The notes: generated by a model from the sequence alone, not told the origin. DNA of 64,000 nucleotides from Actinomycetes bacterium (GCA_021779855.1 JAJXZW010000006.1:1-64000); one strand, 5' to 3'. Shown: positions 31,236 through 40,105, counted from the first letter of the stretch. Numbers and translations are program-made.

Positions 31236-33525
31236 CGGGGGCGTCGAGCGCGCCGACGTCACCGCTGCGCAGGAGTGACTCGAGGACGGAGCCGGCCTGG
31301 AGCAGCGTCTCGAGCTCGCTCGCCGCCATCGGCATGGCGATGAGGTAGCCCTGGCCGCGGTGGCAACCCAGCTCGCGGAGCTTGTCGACGATCGTGCTCG
31401 ACTCGATCCCCTCGGCGACGACCTCGAGGTTGAGGGCCCTGGACAGGTGGATGATTGACTCGACGATCGCCTTGTCGAAGTTGTCGCGCACGATCCCGCG
31501 CACGAAGGTCATGTCGAGCTTCAAGATCTCGATCGGCAGGTTCTTGAGCTCGGTCATCGAGGCGAACCCCGTCCCGAAGTCGTCGAGGGCGATCTTCACG
31601 CCGAGCCCCTGGAGCTCGCGCAGCAGCGCCGCCGTCTCGGCCGGCTCGTCGACGACGGCGTGCTCGGTCACCTCGATGCACAGGGCGCGGCCCGGGACGT
31701 CGTTCTCTCGCAGGCACCGCTCGACGAAGCCCACCAGGTCGCCCATCTTGAAGTCGGCCGGGGACATGTTGACCCGCACCGTGAAGTCGAGCTCGGGGTA
31801 GCGGTGGCGCCATACGCCCAGCTGACGACAGGCCTCGGCGAAGACCCAACGGCCCATCTTCGTGACGAGTCCCGTCTCCTCGGCCACCTTGATGAACTCC
31901 GAGGCGGCGAGGAGCCCCCTCGTCGGGTGCTCCCAGCGCACCAGCGACTCCACGGCGAGCAGCTTGCCCGTGTTGAGGTCGACCTCGGGCTGGAAGTGCA
32001 GGCGCAGCCCGTCGAACTCGATCGCCTGGCGCAGCTGGATCTCGAGCTGGCTGCGGTCGTCGACCTTCTTCGCGAGGCTGCCGTCGAAGACCACCACGTG
32101 CCCGCGACCCAGCGACTTCGCCTCGAACATCGCCACGTCGGCGCGCGAGACCAGCGCCAGGGCCGCGAGCGACTCGGCGGGCGGCAGGGCCACGCCGATC
32201 GAGGCCGTGTGGTTCATCACCTGGCCCATGATCTCCACCGGGCGGCCGATGACCTCGAGGATCCGGTAGGCCGAGGCGACCGCGTCGAGCTCGCTGCGGC
32301 ACTTGTCGAGCAAGAAGACGAACTCGTCGCCCCCCAGACGGGCGACGAAGTCGTTCTGGCGCACGCTCGTGCGCAGCCGATCGGCGATGACCCGCAGGAG
32401 CTCGTCACCGTTGGCGTGACCGAGGTAGTCGTTCATGATCTTGAACCGGTCGAGGTCGATAATCATGACCGCCGTCGGGCGCCCCGTGGCGATCCGCCGC
32501 TCGAGCTCGGCGACGAGGGCCGGCCGGTTGGGCAGGCCCGTGAGGTAGTCGTGGCTCGCGCTGTGGAGGGTGCGGGCCTCGGCGTCGAGACGGGCCTGGA
32601 GCTGGGCCAGCATCGAGGCGACGGCCTGGAGGGCGTTGATCTCCTCGGGCACCCACCGGTGCAGGCCGAAGTGCAAGAAGCCCAGGATCCCCCAGGTCGT
32701 GTCGCCGATGAGCAGCGGCACCGCGCCCCCGCCCACCTCGGACACGCCCGAGCCCCGCTCCACGCGCTCGAGGTACTCCTCGGGCGTCTCGGACTGCTCG
32801 GGCATGTAGGGCGCCTTCAGATCCCTCATCGCGGCGAACACGGGGTCGACATCGAAGGGGACCTCGCCCAGCGGGTCCGGCTCGGGCACGTTCTCGCGTC
32901 GCGGCCACTCCGCGACGAGGATCGACAGATTCCGCTCGTGGTCGTTGCGTCGCAGGAAGGCCGCGTCGCTCTCGAGGTACTCGCCGAGCAGGCGCACCGT
33001 GGTGTCGAGGGTCTGCTGCAGGTTCGCGGCGCTGCCGGCCATGAGGATCTCGGCCACCTGGCGCACGAGGGTGTCGAGGCTCCGCTGGCGCAGGAGGCTG
33101 CTCTCACGCCCGGCGAGGACGGCGACCCGGCTGAGCATGCGGGCGAAGGCGCGGCTCAGCGAGCTCTCGCGCCGGGACCAGCTGCGCCCGTGACGCGCGA
33201 TCACGAGGGCCCCCACGACCCGCTCGTCCACCACGATCGGGTCGACCAGCACGCCCCACTCGACCCTCGAGACGACGAGGGAGAACGAGCCGACCCCGCT
33301 CGGGTCGCTCGTGAGCTCGGTGCGGACCCGTTCGACGATCTTGGCGAACGCGTCACCGGCGGCCTGGCCGACCAGCGGCTCCATCGTGATCCCCGGCACG
33401 GCCGGGCCCTCGGGGGTCACGACGGCCACGATCTCGGTGCCCGAGACGACCCGCAGGAGGGTCTCGACCACGAGGCGCGTCTCGGCCGCGGTGGCCTCAG
33501 CGGTAGTCGAGATGTCGGTCGTCAT
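31228..33525 (-). CDS. GAF-GGDEF-EAL c-di-GMP turnover protein (Rv1354c-like)
   Basis: A 765-residue soluble protein. Residues about 20-150 and 155-320 look like two GAF-type sensor domains (SFSLVVSRVEWGVLVDPIVV; VPLLIGDTTWGILGFLHFGL). GGDEF follows (DYLTGLPNRPAL, ARLGGDEFVF, inhibitory RQND). The EAL domain has AVESLVRWEHP (ESL variant, Glu kept), VRVNMSPADF, IEVTEHAVV, IALDDFGTGFASM, KLDMTFV, VAEGIES and RGQGYL. All catalytic Glu/Asp/Lys residues appear present, so both synthesis and breakdown are possible. Architecture and position next to a MoeY-like gene match M. tuberculosis Rv1354c/Rv1355c. A TACTGT -10 lies about 70 bases upstream. Confidence 0.85.
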   Translation of the reverse strand: MTTDISTTAEATAAETRLVVETLLRVVSGTEIVAVVTPEGPAVPGITMEPLVGQAAGDAFAKIVERVRTELTSDPSGVGSFSLVVSRVEWGVLVDPIVVDERVVGALVIARHGRSWSRRESSLSRAFARMLSRVAVLAGRESSLLRQRSLDTLVRQVAEILMAGSAANLQQTLDTTVRLLGEYLESDAAFLRRNDHERNLSILVAEWPRRENVPEPDPLGEVPFDVDPVFAAMRDLKAPYMPEQSETPEEYLERVERGSGVSEVGGGAVPLLIGDTTWGILGFLHFGLHRWVPEEINALQAVASMLAQLQARLDAEARTLHSASHDYLTGLPNRPALVAELERRIATGRPTAVMIIDLDRFKIMNDYLGHANGDELLRVIADRLRTSVRQNDFVARLGGDEFVFLLDKCRSELDAVASAYRILEVIGRPVEIMGQVMNHTASIGVALPPAESLAALALVSRADVAMFEAKSLGRGHVVVFDGSLAKKVDDRSQLEIQLRQAIEFDGLRLHFQPEVDLNTGKLLAVESLVRWEHPTRGLLAASEFIKVAEETGLVTKMGRWVFAEACRQLGVWRHRYPELDFTVRVNMSPADFKMGDLVGFVERCLRENDVPGRALCIEVTEHAVVDEPAETAALLRELQGLGVKIALDDFGTGFASMTELKNLPIEILKLDMTFVRGIVRDNFDKAIVESIIHLSRALNLEVVAEGIESSTIVDKLRELGCHRGQGYLIAMPMAASELETLLQAGSVLESLLRSGDVGALDAPDA

Positions 33526-33593
33526 ACCCGTGCCCCACGTTCGGATCGGTCGGCGGATGTCGAGTGAGTCTCAGCACACGAAGTCCGCTCCCC

Positions 33594-33599
33594 ACAGTA
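33594..33599 (-). promoter_or_regulatory. -10 box for GGDEF-EAL gene
   Basis: TACTGT on the minus strand, predicting a leader of about 62 bases. The identical hexamer precedes the MoeY-like gene. Confidence 0.45.
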
Positions 33600-33611
33600 A
33601 TTGGGCTGATC

Positions 33612-33649
33612 GCGCCCCCACAAGGGGCGCTTGGGCCCTAATCGGGCCC
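33612..33649 (-). terminator. Tandem hairpins after the MoeY-like gene
   Basis: GGGCCC-TAATC-GGGCCC (33633-33649) and GCGCCCC-CACAA-GGGGCGC (33612-33630, seven-base perfect stem). They lie between the MoeY-like stop and the GGDEF-EAL promoter. Probable terminator separating the two units. A direct repeat of GTTGTGATT occurs just before them at 33684-33702. Confidence 0.5.
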
Positions 33650-33716
33650 CGGGCCCCGAATTGTGGCCGAAGGGGCGGATCCGTTGTGATTGCGTTGTGA
33701 TTTGGCCCGGAGCTGG

Positions 33717-36644
33717 CTAGTTCTTCCAGGTCGTCGAATACGCGTCGAACGGGGGGGCGTCGAAGGCCCGCGTCGAGGGACCGGCCGCCGGGGGCTCCCC
33801 ACGGCTCAGCAACTCGGCGAGGGGGATCCGCACGCTGCGCACGCTGGGGCGTGGGGCGTGCGAGACCCGGACCACCATCGCGAGGGCCTCGGTCTCCTCG
33901 AGCTCCCAGAACCGACGGAACTGCCAGTGCAGATTGGCCATCTCCTCGACGTGGCGCTCCCCGGCCAGGGCCAGGAGCTCCTCCTCGTCCTGGGCGAAGA
34001 GGAAGACGGGCGAGACGGGCTGGACGGCGAGGCCCGCGACGTCGGTCTCGAGCCAGAACCGCTCGAGGGCCCCGCCACCGCGCACGAACCACGCGGGGTC
34101 CGGGCGGGGCACGGTGACGGCGGCCACCGCCGAGCTCGAGGCGATGATCGCCTGGGTCCGCAGGCCGAGGTTGCGCCCCCCCCGCCAGCGAGCCACGTGG
34201 TCGAGCACCTCGCGCCGGCTCAGCACCTCGAGCAGGGCGGTCGACATCGCGTCCATCTCGAGGGTCCGCACGTCGAGGCCCTCCTCGAGCGAGTCGAGGC
34301 CGGGCCACCGCAGCTCGCTCACCATCTCGCCGTGGAGTTCGGGCAGCAAGAAGCGCAGGCGGTCGGACTCGGCGAGGATCCGGCCGACCTCGGCGAGCGG
34401 GTCGCGCTCGGTCACGATCCGCAGCCGGGCCCCCTCGCGCTCGACGCCCCGGGCGAGGGCCGTCAGCGTCTCGGGCTCGATCGGCTGGGGCGACCCCGGG
34501 CGGCGGTTGGCCGTGCGGGTGGCCACCGCGCCGAGCAGCGGCGCGAGCTGGTGGTCGCGCTCGGTGCCCAGCTCCAGGGTGGCCACGTGGTTGGACCTCG
34601 TCCCCGAGGGGAACAGGCGCACGGCGCCCAACCGACCGATCGAGGCGGCGGCGATCCGTGCGTTCATGAGCGCCGCTCCGAGCGAGAGGTAGCCCGCACG
34701 GTGCTCGACGTCCATGCGCGTCGTGCGCTCCGGGGTGAGGTAGAAGCGGACCTCTCCCTCGTCGGCCTCGAACCGCCATGGCTGGATGTTGCCGCCCGAG
34801 GGCGCGCGTCGCGCGGCGTCGACGATGAGGGTGATCGGGTCGTCGCTCTCGAGCGGCGGCTCCTCGGGCGCGGGCGCGTCGAGGTCGGGCCCCTCGGCCA
34901 GCTCGACCGGGGCGAGGTCGTCGAGGATCTCCTCGACGTCGACCCGCACCCGTCCCGAGGGCAGCTCCCCCCTCAGGCCGAGGCGGCGCACCGCAGCGGC
35001 GACCGAGACCGCGCCGAGGGTGACCTCGCTCGCGAGCTGGGGCCACCCGGTGACCGTCTGACCGAGTTCGACGAAGGAGGCGGCACTGCGGCTCGAGACC
35101 TCGCGGGCACCGAGCATGCGCAGCACGATGGCCGACTTCTCCGGCAGCGGTAGGTCGGCGAGCGTCGCGTAGTCCATGTCGCCGATCAGCCCGTGGAAGA
35201 GCGGACGGTCCGGCTCGAGGTCGAAGCGCTCCACGTCGAGCACACCGCGGTCGCTCGTCTCCATCACGACCGGGATGCCCCGTTCGCGGGCCAGCTCGCG
35301 CACCAGGAACTTGACGTCGAGCGAGTCGCACTCCTCGACGACGAGGTCGAGGTCGTCGAGGAACCCCGGCAGGTTCTCTCGGGTGATGCCCTCGGTCTCG
35401 ACGCGCACGCTGAGGTACGGGTCGACCTCCGCGATGCGCCGGGCGGCGACCACGGCCTTGTTGACGCCCAGGTCGATGACGCTCGCCGGAATCCGGTTGA
35501 GGTTGGAGAGCTCCAGGGTGTCGAAGTCGGCCAGGCGCAGCTCGCCCACGACGCCCTCCAGGGCGAGTCCGTGGGCGATCGAGTGACCGGCGCTAACCCC
35601 GATCACCCCGACGCGCAGCCGCCGCAGCCGTCCCTGCTCCTCGGCCGTGATCTTGTTGTGGTTGCGGTCCAGGCGCAGGGTGTTGAAGGCCCGCGGCGCC
35701 AGCAGGCGCACGACGGCCCGACGCCAGGGGTAGTAGACCCACCGGCTCCCCTCGTCGAGGACTGAGTCGGCCGGGCGCGGCGCGAGCCCAGCCAACTGGT
35801 CGCGCTGCTCGGCGTAGCGGTCGATGATCTGCAGCGACGGGTCGGCCCGCAAGATGCGTAGGACCTCGCGCTCGCTGCGGCTCGCCCCGTCCATCACCAG
35901 GGGTCGCCAGGAGTGGGTCCGGGTGTGGGCGGGGTCGATCGGCGAAAGGGCACCGGCCCCGGCGCCGCGAGCGAGCTCCTCGGCCTCGCGACGCAGGGCC
36001 AACTGGTGCTCGGGCGTCGAGAGCTCGGGGGTGCGGGCCCGGCGCCAGCACACCGCGATCGTGCGGTACCGCTCGTCGGGGTAGGGCACGGCCTCGACGC
36101 CGATCTGGCGGGTCCCGGTGGGCAGCCCCACCGCGAGGAGCTGATCGCGGACGGCCGCGACGGCGAACTCCGCCCCGAGCCAGGTCATCGCGTGGGTGAC
36201 CGAGCGCGAGATGGTCTGGACGAGCCGGGCGCCCACGACCTGCTCGCCCTTGGACCAGGCGCCCTTGACCTCGATGGCGCCCAGGCGCAGTTCGGCGTCG
36301 ATGACCGAGCCGATCTCCTCGATCTCGCTCGACCCGCCCATCTCGTCGAGGATCGCCGCCTGGTGGCGGCTCTCGAGGGGCCCGTGGAACCTCACGCCGG
36401 CGACGGCCTCGCCCCCGGCGTTGAAGCCGAGGAAGAAGAGGGGCACCCCGACGCCGTCCTCGAGGTCGCGCCGGCTGAGCGACTGCTCGACGCCGTAGCT
36501 CTTATAGGCCCCCTCGGCCTCGTTCAGGTACACCCGCCACAGGTCGGGGCGCTCGAAGGGGTGGTGGCCCTCGAAGCGGATGCCGGAGGCCTGGTCGACG
36601 AAGCCGGCGCCGTACTGGTATCGCCGGCCGAGCGTGCTCGCCAC
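33717..36644 (-). CDS. Rv1355c (MoeY)-family fusion: GNAT-like, ThiF/E1-like and nitroreductase-like domains
   Basis: A 975-residue protein. Residues about 1-230 resemble an acyltransferase/autoinducer-synthase fold (WRVYLNEAEGAYKSYGVEQS, IEEIGSVIDAELRLGAIEVK). Residues about 330-560 are a ThiF/E1-like adenylating domain: LDRNHNKITAEEQGRLRRLR, VGVIGVSAGHSIAHGLALEG (the GxGxxG loop altered) and LADFDTLELSNLNR. From about 615 comes a nitroreductase-like domain with RRAPSGGNIQPWRFE. MoeY of M. tuberculosis has the last two parts. GTG start with GGAAGGAG upstream. Whether it adenylates and reduces a modified amino acid or cofactor is unknown. It sits upstream of the c-di-GMP genes as in mycobacteria. 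Confidence 0.75.
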   Translation of the reverse strand: MASTLGRRYQYGAGFVDQASGIRFEGHHPFERPDLWRVYLNEAEGAYKSYGVEQSLSRRDLEDGVGVPLFFLGFNAGGEAVAGVRFHGPLESRHQAAILDEMGGSSEIEEIGSVIDAELRLGAIEVKGAWSKGEQVVGARLVQTISRSVTHAMTWLGAEFAVAAVRDQLLAVGLPTGTRQIGVEAVPYPDERYRTIAVCWRRARTPELSTPEHQLALRREAEELARGAGAGALSPIDPAHTRTHSWRPLVMDGASRSEREVLRILRADPSLQIIDRYAEQRDQLAGLAPRPADSVLDEGSRWVYYPWRRAVVRLLAPRAFNTLRLDRNHNKITAEEQGRLRRLRVGVIGVSAGHSIAHGLALEGVVGELRLADFDTLELSNLNRIPASVIDLGVNKAVVAARRIAEVDPYLSVRVETEGITRENLPGFLDDLDLVVEECDSLDVKFLVRELARERGIPVVMETSDRGVLDVERFDLEPDRPLFHGLIGDMDYATLADLPLPEKSAIVLRMLGAREVSSRSAASFVELGQTVTGWPQLASEVTLGAVSVAAAVRRLGLRGELPSGRVRVDVEEILDDLAPVELAEGPDLDAPAPEEPPLESDDPITLIVDAARRAPSGGNIQPWRFEADEGEVRFYLTPERTTRMDVEHRAGYLSLGAALMNARIAAASIGRLGAVRLFPSGTRSNHVATLELGTERDHQLAPLLGAVATRTANRRPGSPQPIEPETLTALARGVEREGARLRIVTERDPLAEVGRILAESDRLRFLLPELHGEMVSELRWPGLDSLEEGLDVRTLEMDAMSTALLEVLSRREVLDHVARWRGGRNLGLRTQAIIASSSAVAAVTVPRPDPAWFVRGGGALERFWLETDVAGLAVQPVSPVFLFAQDEEELLALAGERHVEEMANLHWQFRRFWELEETEALAMVVRVSHAPRPSVRSVRIPLAELLSRGEPPAAGPSTRAFDAPPFDAYSTTWKN

Positions 36645-36698
36645 GAGACTCCTTCCCGGCCGCGAGGGGCGCGAGGAATCGCGCGGCCGACGCAATCG

Positions 36699-36704
36699 AC
36701 AGTA
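36699..36704 (-). promoter_or_regulatory. -10 box for MoeY-like gene
   Basis: TACTGT on the minus strand, about 55 bases before the GTG at 36644. Confidence 0.45.
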
Positions 36705-36796
36705 GTGAAGCGGTTGCGCGATTCCGGGTATTTCGCCCGGCCCGCGAGCCGACACGGGCGATTCCCGTCATGGCTCTCCGATTCCGTGGCCGTGGC

Positions 36797-36802
36797 TACG
36801 CT
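36797..36802 (+). promoter_or_regulatory. -10 box of leaderless promoter for VOC gene
   Basis: TACGCT, six bases, then the ATG at 36809. Confidence 0.6.
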
Positions 36803-36808
36803 TCGGCC

Positions 36809-37195
36809 ATGCTCGCCCGCTTCAGCCTCGTAGCCTTCGACTGCCCCGACCCGGTGGCCCTCGCCCGCTTCTACGGCGCCCTCGTGGGGCTCGCACTGGC
36901 GCCCCTCGAGGGACCCGCCGACACGGTCGAGTGGGTCGAGCTGGACAACCACGGGGCGCCCACGCTCGCCTTCCAGCGCGTCGCGGCACTCCCGCCGCCC
37001 ACGTGGCCCGAGGGGCCCCAGCCCCAGCGCCTCCACCTCGACCTCGCGGTGGACGACCTCGACGCGGGCGAGGCCGCGGCGCTCGCGCTCGGCGCGACGA
37101 GGGCCGAGCACCAGCCGGGGACGACCTTCCGCGTCTTCTACGACCCCATCGGCCACCCGTTCTGCCTGGTGCTCGCCGACGCGGCGGGTGACTGA
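36809..37195 (+). CDS. Glyoxalase/VOC-superfamily protein
   Basis: A 128-residue protein with two beta-alpha-beta-beta-beta modules. Module one is FSLVAFDCPDPVALARFYGA, then LVGLALAP; module two is RLHLDLAVDDLDAGEAAALA and ends with FYDPIGHPFCLVLAD. His/Glu metal-ligand positions are seen in RLHLDL and GHPFCL. Members bind metals or small hydrophobic molecules; many actinobacterial ones of this size are of unknown role. The ATG at 36809 is fixed by the TACGCT box six bases upstream. Confidence 0.8.
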   Translation: MLARFSLVAFDCPDPVALARFYGALVGLALAPLEGPADTVEWVELDNHGAPTLAFQRVAALPPPTWPEGPQPQRLHLDLAVDDLDAGEAAALALGATRAEHQPGTTFRVFYDPIGHPFCLVLADAAGD

Positions 37196-37222
37196 CCCCC
37201 GGGAGGTCGTCGGCCCAGGCGA

Positions 37223-37228
37223 TAGACT
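37223..37228 (+). promoter_or_regulatory. -10 box for tRNA-Asp/tRNA-Phe
   Basis: TAGACT, 36 bases before the mature 5' end of tRNA-Asp; the two tRNAs are 21 bases apart and probably co-transcribed. Confidence 0.5.
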
Positions 37229-37263
37229 GGCCCCTCGCGCCTCGGGCTCGCCCGGACGCGCGT

Positions 37264-37338
37264 GGACCTGTGGTGCAGCTCGGAGTGCACGCCGCCCTGT
37301 CAAGGCGGAGGTCGCGGGTTCAAATCCCGTCAGGTCCG
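37264..37338 (+). tRNA. tRNA-Asp(GTC)
   Basis: 75 bases. The acceptor GGACCTG pairs with CAGGTCC (37331-37337), discriminator G. Anticodon stem CCGCC/GGCGG with loop CTGTCAA gives anticodon GTC (37299-37301). T-arm GCGGG-TTCAAAT-CCCGT is normal. No CCA is encoded. Confidence 0.95.
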
Positions 37339-37359
37339 CTCGGCACCCTCGGGTGGCGA

Positions 37360-37432
37360 GGTCGAGTAGCTCAGTTGGTAGAGCGCACGCCTGAAAAGCG
37401 TGAGGTCACCGGATCGACGCCGGTCTCGACCA
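37360..37432 (+). tRNA. tRNA-Phe(GAA)
   Basis: 73 bases. Acceptor GGTCGAG pairs with CTCGACC (37425-37431), discriminator A. Anticodon stem CACGC/GCGTG with loop CTGAAAA gives GAA (37393-37395). The T-loop is ATCGACG, so position 54 is A instead of the almost universal T (37413). The T-stem ACCGG/CCGGT is perfect. No CCA is encoded. Confidence 0.93.
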
Positions 37433-37452
37433 CCGCAGTGCCACAATGGCCC

Positions 37453-38502
37453 GTGCCCTCAGACCTGCCTCGCGTGACCCCGGCCGTCGTCGCCCCCGGG
37501 ACCCCCTGGCCGACGGGGGCCTGGGCCCGGGCCGCGGCCCCGCCGGCGCTCGGAGCCCTCCTCGACGAGGCCTTCGACGACCCCGTCTACGGTGAGACCA
37601 ATGCGGTGGTGATAGTGCGCGACGGCGCCGTCGTCGCCGAGCGGTACGGGGGGCTGCGACCCCACTTCGACCGACCGGCCGAGCCGGTCGGACCCACGAC
37701 CGAGCTCCTCAGCTGGTCGATGGCCAAGTCGTTCCTGCACGCCCTCGTGGGCATCCTCGTCGACGAGGGGCGCCTCGACCCCGCGGCGCGCGCGCCCGTG
37801 CCCGAGTGGGCCGACCCCGACGACCCGCGCCACTCGATCACCCTCGCGGACCTGCTCGCGATGCGCAGCGGCCTCGCCTTCAACGAGGTCTACGAGGTCG
37901 ACGGCGCGAGCGACGTGGTGGAGATGCTCTTCGGCGAGGCCAAGGCCGACACCGCCGGCTTCGCCGCCGCCAAGGCGCTCGCCGCGGCACCGGGCACGGC
38001 CTTCTCCTACTCCTCGGGCACCTCGAACATCGTGAGCCGGGTCGTTGCCGACGTCGTCGGCCCGGGCGAGCCCTACCGACGCTTCATCGACGAGCGGCTG
38101 CTCGAGCCCCTCTCGATGCGCGCGCGCCCCGAGTTCGACGAGCGCGGCGTCTTCGTGGCCTCGAGCTTCCTGCACGCGACCGCGCTCGACTTCGCCCGCT
38201 TCGGCCTGCTCTACCTGCGCGGCGGCGTGGCCGACGGGCGACGGGTCCTCAGCGAGGAGTGGGTCGCCACCGCCCAGCGGCCCACCGCGCGCGACGAGGA
38301 GTCGGGCGAGTACTACGCCTGGCACTGGTGGGTAACGGGCGACGCCCACGGGTCGTACTTCGCGAGCGGCTACGAGGGCCAGATGATCGTCGTCGCCCCG
38401 GCGCTCGACTCGCTGGTGCTGCGCTTCGGCCACACCCCCGAGACGGCCTACCCGGCGCTCGCCGCGTGGCGGGCGCGGGTCCTCGACGCCCTCGCCGGCT
38501 AG
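37453..38502 (+). CDS. Serine beta-lactamase-like hydrolase (class C fold)
   Basis: A 349-residue penicillin-binding-protein-like serine hydrolase. The SxxK motif is LLSWSMAKSFLHALVG (Ser nucleophile and Lys). The Tyr motif is FSYSSGTSN (YxS/N position) and a GYEGQMIVV segment takes the HxG/KTG place. TLADLLAMRSGLAF is typical of esterase/DD-peptidase relatives. No signal peptide, so probably cytosolic; it may act on esters or amides rather than peptidoglycan. GTG start at 37453, 20 bases after tRNA-Phe. Its stop shares CTAG with pyrE. Confidence 0.78.
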   Translation: MPSDLPRVTPAVVAPGTPWPTGAWARAAAPPALGALLDEAFDDPVYGETNAVVIVRDGAVVAERYGGLRPHFDRPAEPVGPTTELLSWSMAKSFLHALVGILVDEGRLDPAARAPVPEWADPDDPRHSITLADLLAMRSGLAFNEVYEVDGASDVVEMLFGEAKADTAGFAAAKALAAAPGTAFSYSSGTSNIVSRVVADVVGPGEPYRRFIDERLLEPLSMRARPEFDERGVFVASSFLHATALDFARFGLLYLRGGVADGRRVLSEEWVATAQRPTARDEESGEYYAWHWWVTGDAHGSYFASGYEGQMIVVAPALDSLVLRFGHTPETAYPALAAWRARVLDALAG

Positions 38503-39053
38503 ACGCCCTCGTAGTCGAAGCCGAGGTCCGGGGCGCCGAAGAGCGCACGGAACTCGATCCCCTGGGCGGCGCACGTCGCCCCGGCCGTGCCGCCCCGGTC
38601 CACGAGGGCGATGACCATGGCGACCTCGGCGCCGGCGTCGCGTACGACCCGGGCGGCCTCGAGCACGCTGGTGCCCCGGGTGACCGTGTCCTCGGTCACC
38701 ACGACGAGGTCCCCGGGCGCCAGGCAGCCGGCGATCCTCCCGCCGGCGCCGTGGTCCTTCACCTCCTTGCGCACGCTGAAGGCCCGCAGCTCGCGCCCCA
38801 TCGTGGCGGCCACGCCCGCGGTGATGAAGCTGAGCCCGTCCGCACCCATCGTGAGCCCACCGACCGCCGTCGCGTCGGCCGGCATCGTGCCGAGCACCAG
38901 CAGCGCCACGTCCATCATCGACTCGCCCGCGCAGATCGTCTGCTTGGAGTCGATGAACCAGCTCGAGCGGCGGCCCGACTTCAAGACGAAGTCGCCCCGG
39001 CGCACCGAGTGGGCGAGGAGGTGCTCGAGGACGCGGTCGCGGGCGTCGCTCAC
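38499..39053 (-). CDS. pyrE: Orotate phosphoribosyltransferase
   Basis: A 184-residue enzyme converting orotate and PRPP to OMP in pyrimidine synthesis. The PRPP-binding loop is LVVVTEDTVTRGTSVLEA. FVLKSGRRSSWFIDSKQ near residue 22 is the substrate-side motif, and AFSVRKEVKDHG is the mobile loop with catalytic Lys/His. It is the last gene of the purF-purM-pyrE unit, overlapping purM by GTGA. Putting pyrE with purine genes couples the two PRPP-using pathways. Confidence 0.9.
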   Translation of the reverse strand: MSDARDRVLEHLLAHSVRRGDFVLKSGRRSSWFIDSKQTICAGESMMDVALLVLGTMPADATAVGGLTMGADGLSFITAGVAATMGRELRAFSVRKEVKDHGAGGRIAGCLAPGDLVVVTEDTVTRGTSVLEAARVVRDAGAEVAMVIALVDRGGTAGATCAAQGIEFRALFGAPDLGFDYEGV

Positions 39054-40105
39054 CGGAGGCTCACCCCCCGCTGGCCCGCCACGACCTCGCCCACGACCGA
39101 CGCCGGGAAGCCCGCGGCGCCGAGCTCGGCGACGGCCGCCTCCGCCGAGGCCGACGCGAGGGCGAGCACCATCCCGAGCCCGCAGTTGAAGACGCGCACC
39201 ATCTCCTCGGGGCCGACCGGGCCGCGCCGCTGGATCTCGAAGAAGACCTCCGGGGTCGGGAACGCGGCCAGGTCGACCCTCGCGTGGCGGCCCTCGGGCA
39301 GGAGGCGCACGACGTTGCCCACGATGCCCCCGCCGGTGACGTGGGCGGCGGCGTGCAGCGCCGGGCCGAGCGCCTCGCGCAGGGCGAGCACCCCGGGGGC
39401 GTAGATGACCGAGGGCGCGAGCAGGACCTGGGCCAGGCTCTCGGCACACCCGGGGTATGCCGGCCGCTCGAGCGCCCCGGGCTCGGAGAGTAGGACCTCG
39501 CGAACGAGGGTGTAGCCGTTGGAGCGCAGGTTGGGCGAGTGCAGTCCCACGAGGGCGTCGCCGACCTCGACCCGGTGGGCCCCGAGCCGGTCGTCGCGCT
39601 CGACCGCCCCGACGGCGAAGCCCGCGAGGTCGAGGTCGTCGGGCTTCATGACCCCGCCGTGCTCGGCCGTCTCGCCGCCGAGCAGGGCCGCGCCGGCGAT
39701 CCGGCAGCCCTCGGCGACGCCGGCCACGACCTCGGCGACCCGGGCCGGCTCCAGCGCGCCGACGGCCACGTAGTCGAGGACGAAGAGCGGCTCGGCCCCG
39801 GTGCAGACGAGGTCGTCGACGAGCATCGCCACGAGGTCAATCCCCACCGTGTCGAAGTGCCCGGCGAGGCGAGCGACCTCCAGCTTGGTGCCCACCCCGT
39901 CGGCCGACGCCACGAGCACCGGGTCGCGGTAGCGAGCCGGCAGGGCGAAGAGCCCGGCGAAGCCCCCGAGCCCCTCGAGGACCTCGGGGCGGGTCGCGGC
40001 GGCGGCGGCGGGCGCGAAGCGCGCGACGGCCGCGTCGCCGGCCGCGATCGACACGCCGGCCTCAGCGTAGGTGCGCCGGCCCTCGACCTCGAGGAGCCGG
40101 CTCAC
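39050..40105 (-). CDS. purM: Phosphoribosylformylglycinamidine cyclo-ligase (AIR synthetase)
   Basis: A 351-residue ATP-dependent enzyme closing FGAM to AIR. Motifs are YAEAGVSIAAGDAAV, ASADGVGTKLEVARLAGH, DLVCTGAEPLFVLDYV, ALLGGETAEHGG, LRSNGYTLVREVL, HVTGGGIVGNVVRLLPEG and FNCGLGMVL. The GTG start overlaps the purF stop by GTGA, and the gene in turn overlaps pyrE. Confidence 0.93.
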   Translation of the reverse strand: MSRLLEVEGRRTYAEAGVSIAAGDAAVARFAPAAAAATRPEVLEGLGGFAGLFALPARYRDPVLVASADGVGTKLEVARLAGHFDTVGIDLVAMLVDDLVCTGAEPLFVLDYVAVGALEPARVAEVVAGVAEGCRIAGAALLGGETAEHGGVMKPDDLDLAGFAVGAVERDDRLGAHRVEVGDALVGLHSPNLRSNGYTLVREVLLSEPGALERPAYPGCAESLAQVLLAPSVIYAPGVLALREALGPALHAAAHVTGGGIVGNVVRLLPEGRHARVDLAAFPTPEVFFEIQRRGPVGPEEMVRVFNCGLGMVLALASASAEAAVAELGAAGFPASVVGEVVAGQRGVSLR

